The translations under genes and the position numbers were made by a program. Positions 1 through 6,331 of a stretch of 12,835 bases of DNA are shown piece after piece. A model generated the notes under the pieces. That model did not search any database and was not told the DNA's origin. It saw only the letters and a list, made by a program, of their open reading frames with translations. Numbering within the stretch: the stretch's first letter is position 1; every line of letters begins with the position of its first letter. The DNA comes from CAYTES01 sp964436935 (lineage in GTDB: Bacteria > Patescibacteriota > Gracilibacteria > UBA1369 > UBA12473): contig CAYTES010000042.1 of NCBI GenBank assembly GCA_964436935.1, forward strand, positions 1-12,835, in the 5' to 3' direction.

Positions 1-68
1 TTTATTTCCACTTCCAAAATCCCTACTGGTGCTTTTGAGGGCTGAATGCAGGGAAATTCAGAAAAAAT

Positions 69-97
69 AAAATAATATAAAAAATTAATTTTGTCAA
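69..97 (-). promoter_or_regulatory. Possible leftward promoter for a gene outside the window
   Basis: On the minus strand there is a consensus -35 TTGACA (92-97) and, after a 17-nt spacer, TATTTT (69-74) as a possible -10. The surroundings are very AT-rich, so a chance -10 is easy to find. Transcription would run left, away from purD and out of the window. Positions 1-60 contain no ORF that I can support, only a short inverted repeat CTGAAT/ATTCAG (42-47/56-61). Confidence 0.35.
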
Positions 98-120
98 TAT
101 TATCGTACTGAAGGGATTGA

Positions 121-1437
121 TCAAGCGCGCAAGGCGGTCATTCTTTGAATGCGGGATTCCAGTAAAGATGCCGTGCCAATATCCTCTCTAAAAAAGACGG
201 GCCCTTTCACTGCCAATGCCCCTTCCTGAGCAATCTGCTCGGCTTCCGTCAATGTTTCGCCTACTCCCAAAATTGCCACCGCGCGCGATCCTCCCAAATA
301 AAGCCCATCTTCACGTTGATCGACCGACGCAAAATAAGCAGTCGCACCTTGCGGCAGAGCCCCTATTTCAATTTTTTCATGCTTGACCGGTTCGTCGGGA
401 TAGCCCTTCGGAACCACATATTTGCACACAGTGGCCTTGGTTTTGAATTGAAGCGTCATCCCACTCAATTCCCGTCGAATCAACGCCTGGCACAAATCCA
501 CAAAATCATTTTCAAGTAGTGGAAGCACGTTCATGGTTTCCGGATCGGCCATCCGAGCATTGTATTCGATCAGGCGTACACCATCGCGTACCGCCATGAA
601 ACCTCCATACATGATGCCCTGAAATGGAGTTCCTGTTTCTTCAAGTAGTGCTTGCGCGACCTGGACGGTGATATCATGCGCGGCCTGCAAATCACTTGGT
701 GTCAAAAAAGGCAGTAAGTGATTTGAATCACTATAACTCCCCATTCCACCCGTATTTGGGCCTTTGTCACCCACATAAGCTCGTTTATGATCTTGGGCGG
801 GAATGGTATCCAAAACAGTGGTCCCATCCACAAAACTCATCAAGCTGAATTCTTCTCCAATGAATTTTTCTTCAATCACCACCCGCCCATCTTCCGCCAA
901 ACATTCTCGCGCATAGGCCAACCCTTCCGCGACATCCGCCAAATGATCGCCCACCACTTTCACCCCTTTTCCGCCCTTGAGTCCATCCGATTTGATCACA
1001 AACTCACCCCTCAAGGTGTCTCTCAAGTACACGTCCAGCCCTTCATCACTATAGAACACTTTAAAAAGGGGATTGCCCGGAATATGATACTTTTTAAGCA
1101 ATTCCCGGGTGAACCCTTTGGAGGATTCCAGTCGTGCCACGGTGAGGCGAGGCGCCACACTGTGAAATCCTTCTTCCGCCAAAACATCCACCACCCCCGC
1201 GGCAATGGGCGCTTCGGGGCCCGGAAAAACAAAGTCTGGGCGAAAGCTTTTTGCAAAGAGTCGAATTCGTTCGAGGTCTGTGATACTTCCCACCTCATAA
1301 CCCGAAGACAGGTCAAGGAGTCCGGGATTTTTGGAGGTGCCGTAGGTGAACAGCTCCACCGGGTGCTTGGAACGTTTGAAGGTTTCGGCAATGCAATGTT
1401 CGCGGGCACCGGTGCCCAGGATGAGAATTTTAGTCAT
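121..1437 (-). CDS. purD: Phosphoribosylamine-glycine ligase (GAR synthetase)
   Basis: PurD joins glycine to 5-phosphoribosylamine using ATP, the second step of de novo purine synthesis in the cytosol. The 438-aa length is usual for the family. Visible landmarks are the N-terminal GTGAREH (8-14), FPGPEAPIAAGVVD (71-84), the ATP-grasp segment VIKSDGLKGGKGV (147-159), AQDHKRAYVGDKGPNTGGMG (214-233), the metal and ATP site IEYNARMADPE (290-300), and the C-terminal FFREDIG (415-421). The start is the ATG at 1435-1437, which places GTGAREH normally; no Shine-Dalgarno sequence precedes it. The gene lies downstream of purF, whose product makes its substrate, but a 254-bp gap with palindromes separates them, so it may be transcribed separately. 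It appears intact. Confidence 0.96.
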   Translation of the reverse strand: MTKILILGTGAREHCIAETFKRSKHPVELFTYGTSKNPGLLDLSSGYEVGSITDLERIRLFAKSFRPDFVFPGPEAPIAAGVVDVLAEEGFHSVAPRLTVARLESSKGFTRELLKKYHIPGNPLFKVFYSDEGLDVYLRDTLRGEFVIKSDGLKGGKGVKVVGDHLADVAEGLAYARECLAEDGRVVIEEKFIGEEFSLMSFVDGTTVLDTIPAQDHKRAYVGDKGPNTGGMGSYSDSNHLLPFLTPSDLQAAHDITVQVAQALLEETGTPFQGIMYGGFMAVRDGVRLIEYNARMADPETMNVLPLLENDFVDLCQALIRRELSGMTLQFKTKATVCKYVVPKGYPDEPVKHEKIEIGALPQGATAYFASVDQREDGLYLGGSRAVAILGVGETLTEAEQIAQEGALAVKGPVFFREDIGTASLLESRIQRMTALRA

Positions 1438-1463
1438 GGATGACTATATTAATTTCTAGGGTT

Positions 1464-1492
1464 TTTATACTCTTAAATTTGAACGATGGCCA
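1464..1492 (-). promoter_or_regulatory. Possible purD promoter
   Basis: The minus strand carries TATAAA (1464-1469) as a -10, 17 nt downstream of a weak -35 TGGCCA (1487-1492). This would give a leader of about 20 nt before the purD ATG, similar to other leaders in the window. The -35 matches consensus at only four of six positions, so this is tentative. Confidence 0.3.
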
Positions 1493-1547
1493 TATGAAAA
1501 GCAAGTCAAGATGCAATGGTTAATTTGAATATACTATAAACAATTGA

Positions 1548-1642
1548 GAGAAAATGATTTAAGCGCACGTAGTAGAAATTTTATTTGGGTCTCGTGGGTC
1601 CCAATTAAAAATTTCACGAAGTTTCGCGCGAATCATTTTCTC
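1548..1642. repeat. 95-bp imperfect palindrome (element A)
   Basis: The outer arms GAGAAAATGATT (1548-1559) and AATCATTTTCTC (1631-1642) are perfect 12-bp inverted copies. Inner arms at 1575-1589 (GAAATTTTATTTGGG) and 1600-1615 are also near-complementary around the same centre, near 1595. It therefore folds into one long hairpin on either strand. It lies downstream of purF, beyond a shorter hairpin. Neither end is followed by a run of T, so a simple intrinsic terminator is unlikely. Its plan resembles the palindrome at 7466-7557, which suggests a dispersed palindromic repeat or miniature element. Confidence 0.7.
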
Positions 1643-1663
1643 GAAAACCATGTAGGGAGATTT

Positions 1664-1691
1664 CCTAAGAGGGAACACATTCCCTCTTAGG
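1664..1691. terminator. Perfect 12-bp hairpin touching the purF stop codon
   Basis: CCTAAGAGGGAA (1664-1675) and TTCCCTCTTAGG (1680-1691) pair perfectly around a 4-nt loop (CACA on the plus strand). The stem ends exactly next to the purF stop codon at 1692-1694. On the purF mRNA it is followed by AAATCT rather than a T run, so it may be a 3'-end stabiliser or a weak terminator. The structure is certain; the role is inferred. Confidence 0.55.
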
Positions 1692-3212
1692 CTACAATAT
1701 GCTCAACTGCCCCTCACTCACCTCATCGTGCATCGCAGGGTTGGAGTCATATTCAAAATCTTGCATGCGTTCACAGCCCCGCAACCGTTCCGCTTCCGCC
1801 AAAAGCTCAGCCGTCACTTCGGGAGTGGGATACTTGCCGGTGAAACAGGCCATGCACGCATTGGTGATTTTGGGATTTCCCTTATGCACGGCATCGAATA
1901 AATCTTCGATTTCTTGATAAAACAGTTCATCGGCTCCAATGGCTTGCCGCACTTCATCTACACTCATCGCGCTGGCAATGAGTTCTTTTTTGGTCGGAAT
2001 ATCCACGCCGTAGACACAAGGCGAAACGAGCGGCGGCGCATAAGACGCAAAGTATACTTTTTTAGCGCCGGCATTCCGTGCCATTTCGACAATCTGTTTG
2101 GACGTGTTTCCGCGGACAATACTATCGTCGACCAAAAGCACATTTTTTCCCTTAAATTCGAGCGGAATCGGGTTGAGTTTGTAGTGAATGGATTTTTGTC
2201 GCATGCTTTGTCCCGGCATGATGAAGGTTCGGCCGATGTACCGGTTTTTCACAAACCCTTCGCGGTATTTGACTCCCAATTCGGTGGCGATCGGAATCGC
2301 CGCGCTGCTGGAGCTGTCCGGAATCGGAATCACGACATCAATTTTAAGTTTTTTCAGACGAATTTTTTTTGCCAGTGAGGTTCCCATCCGAAGTCGCGCT
2401 TTATACACATTCACTTTGTCGATGGTGGAATCCGGGCGCGCCAAGTAAACCCATTCAAAGATGCAGGGCGCCAGATTTTTAGGGGCGGCAATGTGGGTAT
2501 GAATCTGTTTTTGCTGATCAATGTAGAGGACTTCGCCTGCCTGCACATCTCGGATGGTTTCAAATCCCATGGAGTCCAGGGCGACACTTTCCGAAGCGAC
2601 CATGTATTCGTAAGTCAAACCATTGAGCCGTCGTCCAAAGATCAAGGGACGGTGGGCTTGCGGATCGCGGAACGCCACCAAACCATGATTCGCAATCATC
2701 ATGATCGCGGAATACGAGCCGGTCACTCGTTTGTAAACCGCATCCATGGCCTGAAATAGTTTTTCGGGAGTGAGTTCAATGGTGCGTAGTTTTAAAATTT
2801 CATCCGCCACCACGTTCAATAAAACTTCCGAGTCGGAACCGGTTTCAAGATGTCGAATGTTATTGCGACGCACTTCGTTGGCCAAATTGATGTAGTTGGT
2901 CAAATTGCCGTTATGGATCAATGAAATTCCGAATGGAGCATTTACAAAAAACGGCTGAGATTCGGCCGGATCGTACACTCCCGCGGTGGGGTAGCGGACA
3001 TGACCGATACCCATGTGACCTTTCAATTTAACAATGTGATGTTGTTTGAACACCTCGCGGACCAGTCCGTCTCCTTTTCTCAAATGAAACTTATCCCCAT
3101 CGTACGTCATGATGCCGGATGCGTCTTGGCCGCGGTGTTGAAGACACACCAAGCCGTCATAAATATCTTGAACCACGTGATTATTCCCAACGACGCCAAC
3201 AATTCCACACAT
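1692..3212 (-). CDS. purF: Amidophosphoribosyltransferase
   Basis: PurF catalyses the committed purine step, making 5-phosphoribosylamine from PRPP and glutamine-derived ammonia. At 506 aa it is full length. The N-terminal glutaminase has the nucleophile Cys2 directly after Met, with no propeptide, plus HVRYPTAG (71-78), NGNLTN (101-106) and GSDSE (125-129). The PRPP loop is VLLVDDSIVRGNTS (358-371). Cys250, Cys399, Cys453 and Cys456 occupy the positions that bind the [4Fe-4S] cluster in the Bacillus subtilis-type enzyme, so a cluster is predicted. The usual RDPxGxRPL segment reads RDPQAHRPL (182-190), a small departure. The start is fixed by Cys2. No Shine-Dalgarno sequence is seen. FolD lies upstream and purD downstream. 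Confidence 0.97.
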   Translation of the reverse strand: MCGIVGVVGNNHVVQDIYDGLVCLQHRGQDASGIMTYDGDKFHLRKGDGLVREVFKQHHIVKLKGHMGIGHVRYPTAGVYDPAESQPFFVNAPFGISLIHNGNLTNYINLANEVRRNNIRHLETGSDSEVLLNVVADEILKLRTIELTPEKLFQAMDAVYKRVTGSYSAIMMIANHGLVAFRDPQAHRPLIFGRRLNGLTYEYMVASESVALDSMGFETIRDVQAGEVLYIDQQKQIHTHIAAPKNLAPCIFEWVYLARPDSTIDKVNVYKARLRMGTSLAKKIRLKKLKIDVVIPIPDSSSSAAIPIATELGVKYREGFVKNRYIGRTFIMPGQSMRQKSIHYKLNPIPLEFKGKNVLLVDDSIVRGNTSKQIVEMARNAGAKKVYFASYAPPLVSPCVYGVDIPTKKELIASAMSVDEVRQAIGADELFYQEIEDLFDAVHKGNPKITNACMACFTGKYPTPEVTAELLAEAERLRGCERMQDFEYDSNPAMHDEVSEGQLSIL

Positions 3213-3258
3213 GAATCGATAGGATTAAGAATAATTAAGAAAGGGCATGGAGCCGCTT

Positions 3259-3429
3259 AGGTCCTGTCGAAGAATAAGCTGTTAAGATGAGACTACCGAG
3301 GCGCCAGCTATACGAGGCATGAGAAACGCGGGCCCCCGAAGGGGAGTTGAAATATGTAAGTGACGAATAACAAAGTATGGCTGGATGGATCGGCATTTCA
3401 GCTTGATAGATTATTTTGAGACAGGACCT
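3259..3429 (+). ncRNA. Candidate structured RNA or palindromic element between folD and purF
   Basis: Several helices nest around one centre. They are AGGTCCTGTC (3259-3268) with GACAGGACCT (3420-3429); AAGCTG (3276-3281) with CAGCTT (3399-3404); CCGA (3296-3299) with TCGG (3390-3393); CCAGCTATAC (3304-3313) with GTATGGCTGG (3375-3384); and a small CCCC/GGGG hairpin at 3333-3344. The fourth pair is complete only on the plus strand, where it contains one U.G wobble; on the minus strand that position is an A.C mismatch. Conversely, the small hairpin would have a stable C(UUCG)G loop on the minus strand. The right arm overlaps the last codons of folD. I do not recognise 6S RNA, SRP RNA, RNase P, tmRNA or a known riboswitch. 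It could be an RNA gene, a purF leader element or a repeat, and the strand is uncertain. Confidence 0.35.
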
Positions 3430-4261
3430 TGCAGGCTTCAATCGTGTTTTCCATGAGACAGGCCACCGTCATGGGGCCAACCCCTCCGGGAACCGGAGTG
3501 ATATACGAACACTTCGATTGAACCTGATCAAAGTCTACATCACCGACCAGCTTGCCGTCCACTCGATTGATACCCACATCAATCACCACGGCTCCTTCTT
3601 TGACCATCGGTGCGGTAATGAGGCCCGCTTTTCCAACCGCCACCACCAAAATATCGGCCCTCGCCGTATGAAAAGCCAAATCGCGAGTGAATTTATGACA
3701 GGTCGTGACCGTGGCATTTCGGTTCAGGAGCATGGTGGACATCGGTTTTCCAACAATGTTGCTATGGCCCACCACCACGACTTCCTGCCCCTCAATGGGG
3801 ATGTTGTAATGCTCCAACAAATGGATCACCCCTTTCGGAGTACAGGGAACCAGCGACTCGAAATCCTTACTCAATACCATTTTCCCCATGTTGTAGGCAT
3901 GAAATCCATCCACATCTTTTTTAGGCGAGATCGCACGCAGCACGAGTGGGGTGTTGATCGAAGCGGGGAGTGGCAACTGAACCAGAATGCCATGCACATC
4001 GGCTCGTTCATCCAACTGGTGGATCACATCAATCAAGGTTTCGGTGGAGGCGGATTCCGGGAGTTGGACGTGTTCGTATAAAATTCCGGTCTGTTCACAC
4101 GCTTTTTGCTTTTGCTTCACATACGATAAACTGGCCGGATGTTCACCGACTAAAATAAAGGCCAGCTTCGGCTGAATCTGTTGCGTTTGGAGGATCTTCA
4201 CTTCTTGCGTGACGGTCGTCAAGAGTTGTTGTGCCACGGCCCGACCATCCAACAGTGCCAT
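3398..4261 (-). CDS. folD: Bifunctional methylenetetrahydrofolate dehydrogenase/cyclohydrolase
   Basis: FolD interconverts 5,10-methylene-, 5,10-methenyl- and 10-formyl-tetrahydrofolate with NADP, supplying formyl groups for purine synthesis; this fits its position next to purF. The length, 287 aa, is typical. The catalytic region is YVKQKQKAC (47-55), with Lys51 matching the catalytic lysine of the Escherichia coli enzyme. Also present are LVQLPLP (93-99), KDVDGF (115-120), VPCTPKGV (138-145), the nucleotide-binding segment VVVVGHSNIVGKPM (161-174) and the C-terminal PVPGGVGPMTVA (256-267). The ATG at 4259-4261 gives a normal N-terminus and has a candidate promoter just upstream. GAGGA lies only 3 nt before the ATG, too close to be a typical ribosome binding site. 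Confidence 0.96.
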   Translation of the reverse strand: MALLDGRAVAQQLLTTVTQEVKILQTQQIQPKLAFILVGEHPASLSYVKQKQKACEQTGILYEHVQLPESASTETLIDVIHQLDERADVHGILVQLPLPASINTPLVLRAISPKKDVDGFHAYNMGKMVLSKDFESLVPCTPKGVIHLLEHYNIPIEGQEVVVVGHSNIVGKPMSTMLLNRNATVTTCHKFTRDLAFHTARADILVVAVGKAGLITAPMVKEGAVVIDVGINRVDGKLVGDVDFDQVQSKCSYITPVPGGVGPMTVACLMENTIEACKVLSQNNLSS

Positions 4262-4285
4262 AGGTCCTCAGATTAAAGGGGCTTC

Positions 4286-4314
4286 ATTCTAGCAGGAAGC
4301 GGCGGAAGGATCAA
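4286..4314 (-). promoter_or_regulatory. folD promoter
   Basis: On the minus strand, TTGATC (4309-4314) and TAGAAT (4286-4291) are separated by exactly 17 nt and match the sigma70-type consensus at four and five of six positions. Transcription would start about 18 nt before the folD ATG. It sits in the only gap between folD and the small gene at 4331-4501, and would drive folD and perhaps purF. Confidence 0.55.
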
Positions 4315-4330
4315 CCCTCCTAAGGCAAGA

Positions 4331-4501
4331 TCAATTGAGATCAGGGAATTCCATGGGGGCATTCTCTTTAAACCCACCCGCTCCCCATCGAATCGGATTG
4401 GCACGAAAGCCTCCACTCGACATCAACTGGCCTCCTAACTCATATTCTGAGGGGTATCTCTTTTGCGCCATCGATTCGAAGATTTCGGCCACTCGATTCA
4501 C
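4331..4501 (-). CDS. Small conserved-looking protein of unknown function, 56 aa
   Basis: The minus strand encodes an uninterrupted 56-codon frame that begins at GTG (4499-4501). Its first bases overlap the TGA of the preceding gene (GTGA), an arrangement typical of translational coupling. The product starts MNRVAEIFESMAQKRYPSEY, continues with a Gly-rich segment (GGQLMSSGGFRANPIRWGAG, 23-42) and ends MEFPDLN. No signal peptide or membrane helix is visible. I do not recognise the family. An internal ATG at codon 11 is an alternative start. The opposite strand is also open here but its product looks like a shadow. The reality of the gene is inferred from the overlap and the non-random composition. 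Confidence 0.6.
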   Translation of the reverse strand: MNRVAEIFESMAQKRYPSEYELGGQLMSSGGFRANPIRWGAGGFKENAPMEFPDLN

Positions 4502-4920
4502 GGTTTTTTTTGTGACTTTTCAATCAATTGAGGAAGCGGTTGGAGAGCAGCGGAAAGCTTTTTAAAGCGATTGAACTGCATGATGATCTGATCAAAATCG
4601 TCTTCTTCCTGAATAATGTCGAGTTTATCTCGCAACAGCCCAATGAGCGCCGATAGCACCTCCGCATGGCGGTTCGGATCTTCCAAAATGAGCGCCTTTA
4701 GCGGGATGCTGGTGGCCTGATGGACATCCAATCCTTTCTCGCTATCACTGGAAAAAACAAAGGTTATCATGAGTTGAAGCTGATGGTCCTGTCGTCCCAA
4801 GTCCACTTTTAAGCCGTAAATTTGATTTCCTTTTTCAAGAATTCGTTTGCTAAAGAATCCTTGAGCGGGGTCCACCCGAAAGGGGATCGAATGCATCAAA
4901 TTTGAGGACAATCGTTGCAT
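4498..4920 (-). CDS. Hypothetical protein, 140 aa
   Basis: I do not recognise this protein. It is soluble-looking, without a signal peptide or membrane segment. The N-terminal half has a beta-like segment, IYGLKVDLGRQ (34-44) and LQLMITFVFSS (48-58); the C-terminal half is helical and acidic, with IIQEEDDFDQIIMQF (101-115). It is the third gene of a leftward group with the thymidylate kinase-like gene. The ATG at 4918-4920 overlaps the previous gene by 25 nt. A second ATG at 4894-4896 makes a TGATG junction with the previous stop and would give 132 aa, which is an equally good choice. Its own stop overlaps the start of the small gene at 4331-4501. Confidence 0.65.
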   Translation of the reverse strand: MQRLSSNLMHSIPFRVDPAQGFFSKRILEKGNQIYGLKVDLGRQDHQLQLMITFVFSSDSEKGLDVHQATSIPLKALILEDPNRHAEVLSALIGLLRDKLDIIQEEDDFDQIIMQFNRFKKLSAALQPLPQLIEKSQKKP

Positions 4921-5111
4921 TTCTTTTTCTTTAAGAGCAGAGACAAATTCAAGTTGAAAGAGTCCAATGCTGAACGTTTTTGTTGCTCCAATTGAGCCGT
5001 TATTCCCAAAGCTTCAAATCCCAGCTCTTCTAAAAGCATCAGCTCTACAAGCTCTTCTTTGATGGCACTCAATCCAGTCGATTCGGGACGGTTAGAAGCT
5101 TTTTGAACCAT
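4896..5111 (-). CDS. Small hypothetical helical protein, 71 aa
   Basis: This short protein is predicted to be mostly helical. Its core is rich in Glu and Leu (SAIKEELVELMLLEELGFEA), followed by a Lys run (LLLKKKK) and a CNDC pair near the C-terminus. The family is not recognised. I chose the ATG at 5109-5111. A TTG at 5139-5141, one base after the stop of the kinase-like gene, would extend it to 81 aa. Neither start has a Shine-Dalgarno sequence. The tight spacing to its neighbours supports co-transcription with the kinase-like gene and the 140-aa gene. Confidence 0.6.
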   Translation of the reverse strand: MVQKASNRPESTGLSAIKEELVELMLLEELGFEALGITAQLEQQKRSALDSFNLNLSLLLKKKKCNDCPQI

Positions 5112-5142
5112 GATCGAAAATTTTAAGACTATGACCTGCAAT

Positions 5143-5718
5143 TTAAAGGTTTCTTTCTACCACATTCCAAATCAATTCAAAAGTTGCCTCTTTTTCCGGT
5201 TGAAGGGAGATCAGGTTCCAGCCGTATTGTTTGGCCAGTTCTTGATGAACCGTGCGACAACGTTGAATTAACGCATTATCTTCTTCGTGCAAATGACCTT
5301 TTTCTATTGATTGATGCGCCCGCTCGCCATCAATCAATAGTGACAAGTCGGACGGCACCAGAAATCGGTTTAAAGACTCCAACCAACCCTGTTCCAGTCC
5401 TTTGGTGATCCCCCACACGATTCCTGTTCCACTATAATCTTCGGCCACCACTATTTTGCCTTCCGAAAGCCATTGCTTGAGCGTGGGTTGAAACTGATGT
5501 CGATTCAGGACGAACCACAGCTGGAGTTCTTCTTCACTCACGGCTTGCTGTCTTCCGGACCGCAACAGCGTGTTGAGATAAGGCCCCGAGGGCTCGATGG
5601 TATAGACCGGATATTTCACATACACGGCAGCGCGCCCACTTTCATTCAGTTCATTCACCAAGCGCTTTGCATGGGTCGTTTTTCCAATATTATTGATACC
5701 GTAGAGCGTGATGAGCAT
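5143..5718 (-). CDS. Thymidylate kinase-like P-loop nucleoside monophosphate kinase
   Basis: Members of this family phosphorylate dTMP to dTDP with ATP in DNA precursor synthesis. At 191 aa the size fits. The P-loop is GINNIGKTT (7-15). The segment VVAEDYSGTGIVWG (90-103) aligns with the family's DRYxxS motif, but the DR pair is replaced by Glu93-Asp94. The lid region, EKGHLHEEDN (139-148), also lacks the usual Arg-rich pattern. The fold is therefore well supported, while the exact substrate is less certain: it may be a divergent Tmk or another deoxynucleotide kinase. The start is the ATG at 5716-5718, which puts the P-loop at its usual distance from the N-terminus. It heads the leftward group 4331-5718, divergent from the gene at 5842. 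Confidence 0.8.
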   Translation of the reverse strand: MLITLYGINNIGKTTHAKRLVNELNESGRAAVYVKYPVYTIEPSGPYLNTLLRSGRQQAVSEEELQLWFVLNRHQFQPTLKQWLSEGKIVVAEDYSGTGIVWGITKGLEQGWLESLNRFLVPSDLSLLIDGERAHQSIEKGHLHEEDNALIQRCRTVHQELAKQYGWNLISLQPEKEATFELIWNVVERNL

Positions 5719-5775
5719 GTGTGCACTTTACACGGGATAGGTGGTCTGCGCCGAGGAAAAATAAATAATTCACCT

Positions 5776-5804
5776 TTGACATTTTTGTGGAAAGGGTATA
5801 AAAT
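5776..5804 (+). promoter_or_regulatory. Strong sigma70-type promoter for the gene at 5842
   Basis: A perfect -35 TTGACA (5776-5781) is followed, after 17 nt, by TAAAAT (5799-5804), with TATAAA in an overlapping register (5797-5802). Predicted transcription starts near 5811, about 30 nt before the ATG at 5842. An A7/T6 mini-palindrome (about 5813-5828) lies in the leader. Confidence 0.7.
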
Positions 5805-5841
5805 TAACTATCAAAAAAATCATTTTTTAACAGGTCTACTT

Positions 5842-6321
5842 ATGGTGGATGAAAGAAACGAGGATTTTACAGGGATTGAGCCGGTTGATCCTCAAGGATA
5901 TGTTGGATTCGCAATGAATTCATTAGAGGCTCCTGAAGAACGAGAAGTGGAGGGTGTGGTCGAGGCGAGTAGTACTCGATTGAAAGATGCCGCTGAAACG
6001 CACGAAGATCGAGAATATGCTGAAATGCTGTTGGGCCACCTGGGTGGATTTGACGACCTACCTGAAAATGTGAAGGAGGCTTTGATTGGTTATATTTCCA
6101 CAATGAATCATCTGTCTGTCAGTGCCACGACCTGGGATCGGTATGCTACTTATGGTGATCGAGTCGAGTGGCATCCCCGTGGATACCTTTTGATTTGGGA
6201 TACGACCAAAGCAAAAAGTCGAAATAATTTGGTAGGAGTTTACACATTGAATGAGCAAGAAAAGAAGGTAAATCTCGTTGCTCAGGCCGGTGCAATTTAT
6301 GATCAGCTTTACGCAAATTGA
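5842..6321 (+). CDS. Hypothetical acidic protein, 159 aa
   Basis: The family is not recognised. The product is acidic and soluble-looking. The first third is rich in Glu and Asp and probably flexible (LEAPEEREVEGVVEASS); the remainder looks folded, with WHPRGYLLIWDTTKAKS and VGVYTLNEQEKKVNLVAQAG. No signal peptide or membrane helix is seen. I placed the start at the ATG at 5842-5844 because a strong promoter lies just upstream; the same frame remains open upstream but there it is antisense to the kinase-like gene. It is the only rightward gene between 121 and 10588 and ends 10 bp before the convergent dut stop. Codons seem richer in A and T than in neighbouring genes, which could mean separate acquisition. 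Confidence 0.72.
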   Translation: MVDERNEDFTGIEPVDPQGYVGFAMNSLEAPEEREVEGVVEASSTRLKDAAETHEDREYAEMLLGHLGGFDDLPENVKEALIGYISTMNHLSVSATTWDRYATYGDRVEWHPRGYLLIWDTTKAKSRNNLVGVYTLNEQEKKVNLVAQAGAIYDQLYAN

Positions 6322-6331
6322 GGCATTGAAT

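Noticed and set aside
1..60. Possible end of a rightward gene or start of a leftward gene at the left edge
   Set aside because: Short open stretches exist in several frames, but none has a recognisable product or start signal.
787..1443. Rightward 218-codon frame inside purD
   Set aside because: It is fully antisense to the well-supported purD and rich in His and Phe in the way typical of a shadow frame.
3213..3397. Known riboswitch, 6S RNA, SRP RNA or tmRNA in the folD-purF gap
   Set aside because: I looked for the conserved cores of purine, ZTP, tetrahydrofolate and PRPP riboswitches and of these RNAs, and found none by eye.
3235..3441. Leftward 68-codon frame between folD and purF
   Set aside because: It overlaps the end of folD in another frame and covers the structured region; its composition does not look protein-like.
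3416..4081. Rightward 221-codon frame inside folD
   Set aside because: It is antisense to folD, which has complete family motifs; the product is a His/Arg-rich shadow.
4335..4565. Rightward 76-codon frame
   Set aside because: It is antisense to the small gene 4331-4501 and to the end of the 140-aa gene. The minus-strand frames have operon-style overlaps, while this one has no promoter or context.
5473..5841. Upstream extension of the rightward gene at 5842
   Set aside because: This part is antisense to the kinase-like gene, and the strong promoter at 5776-5804 lies inside it.
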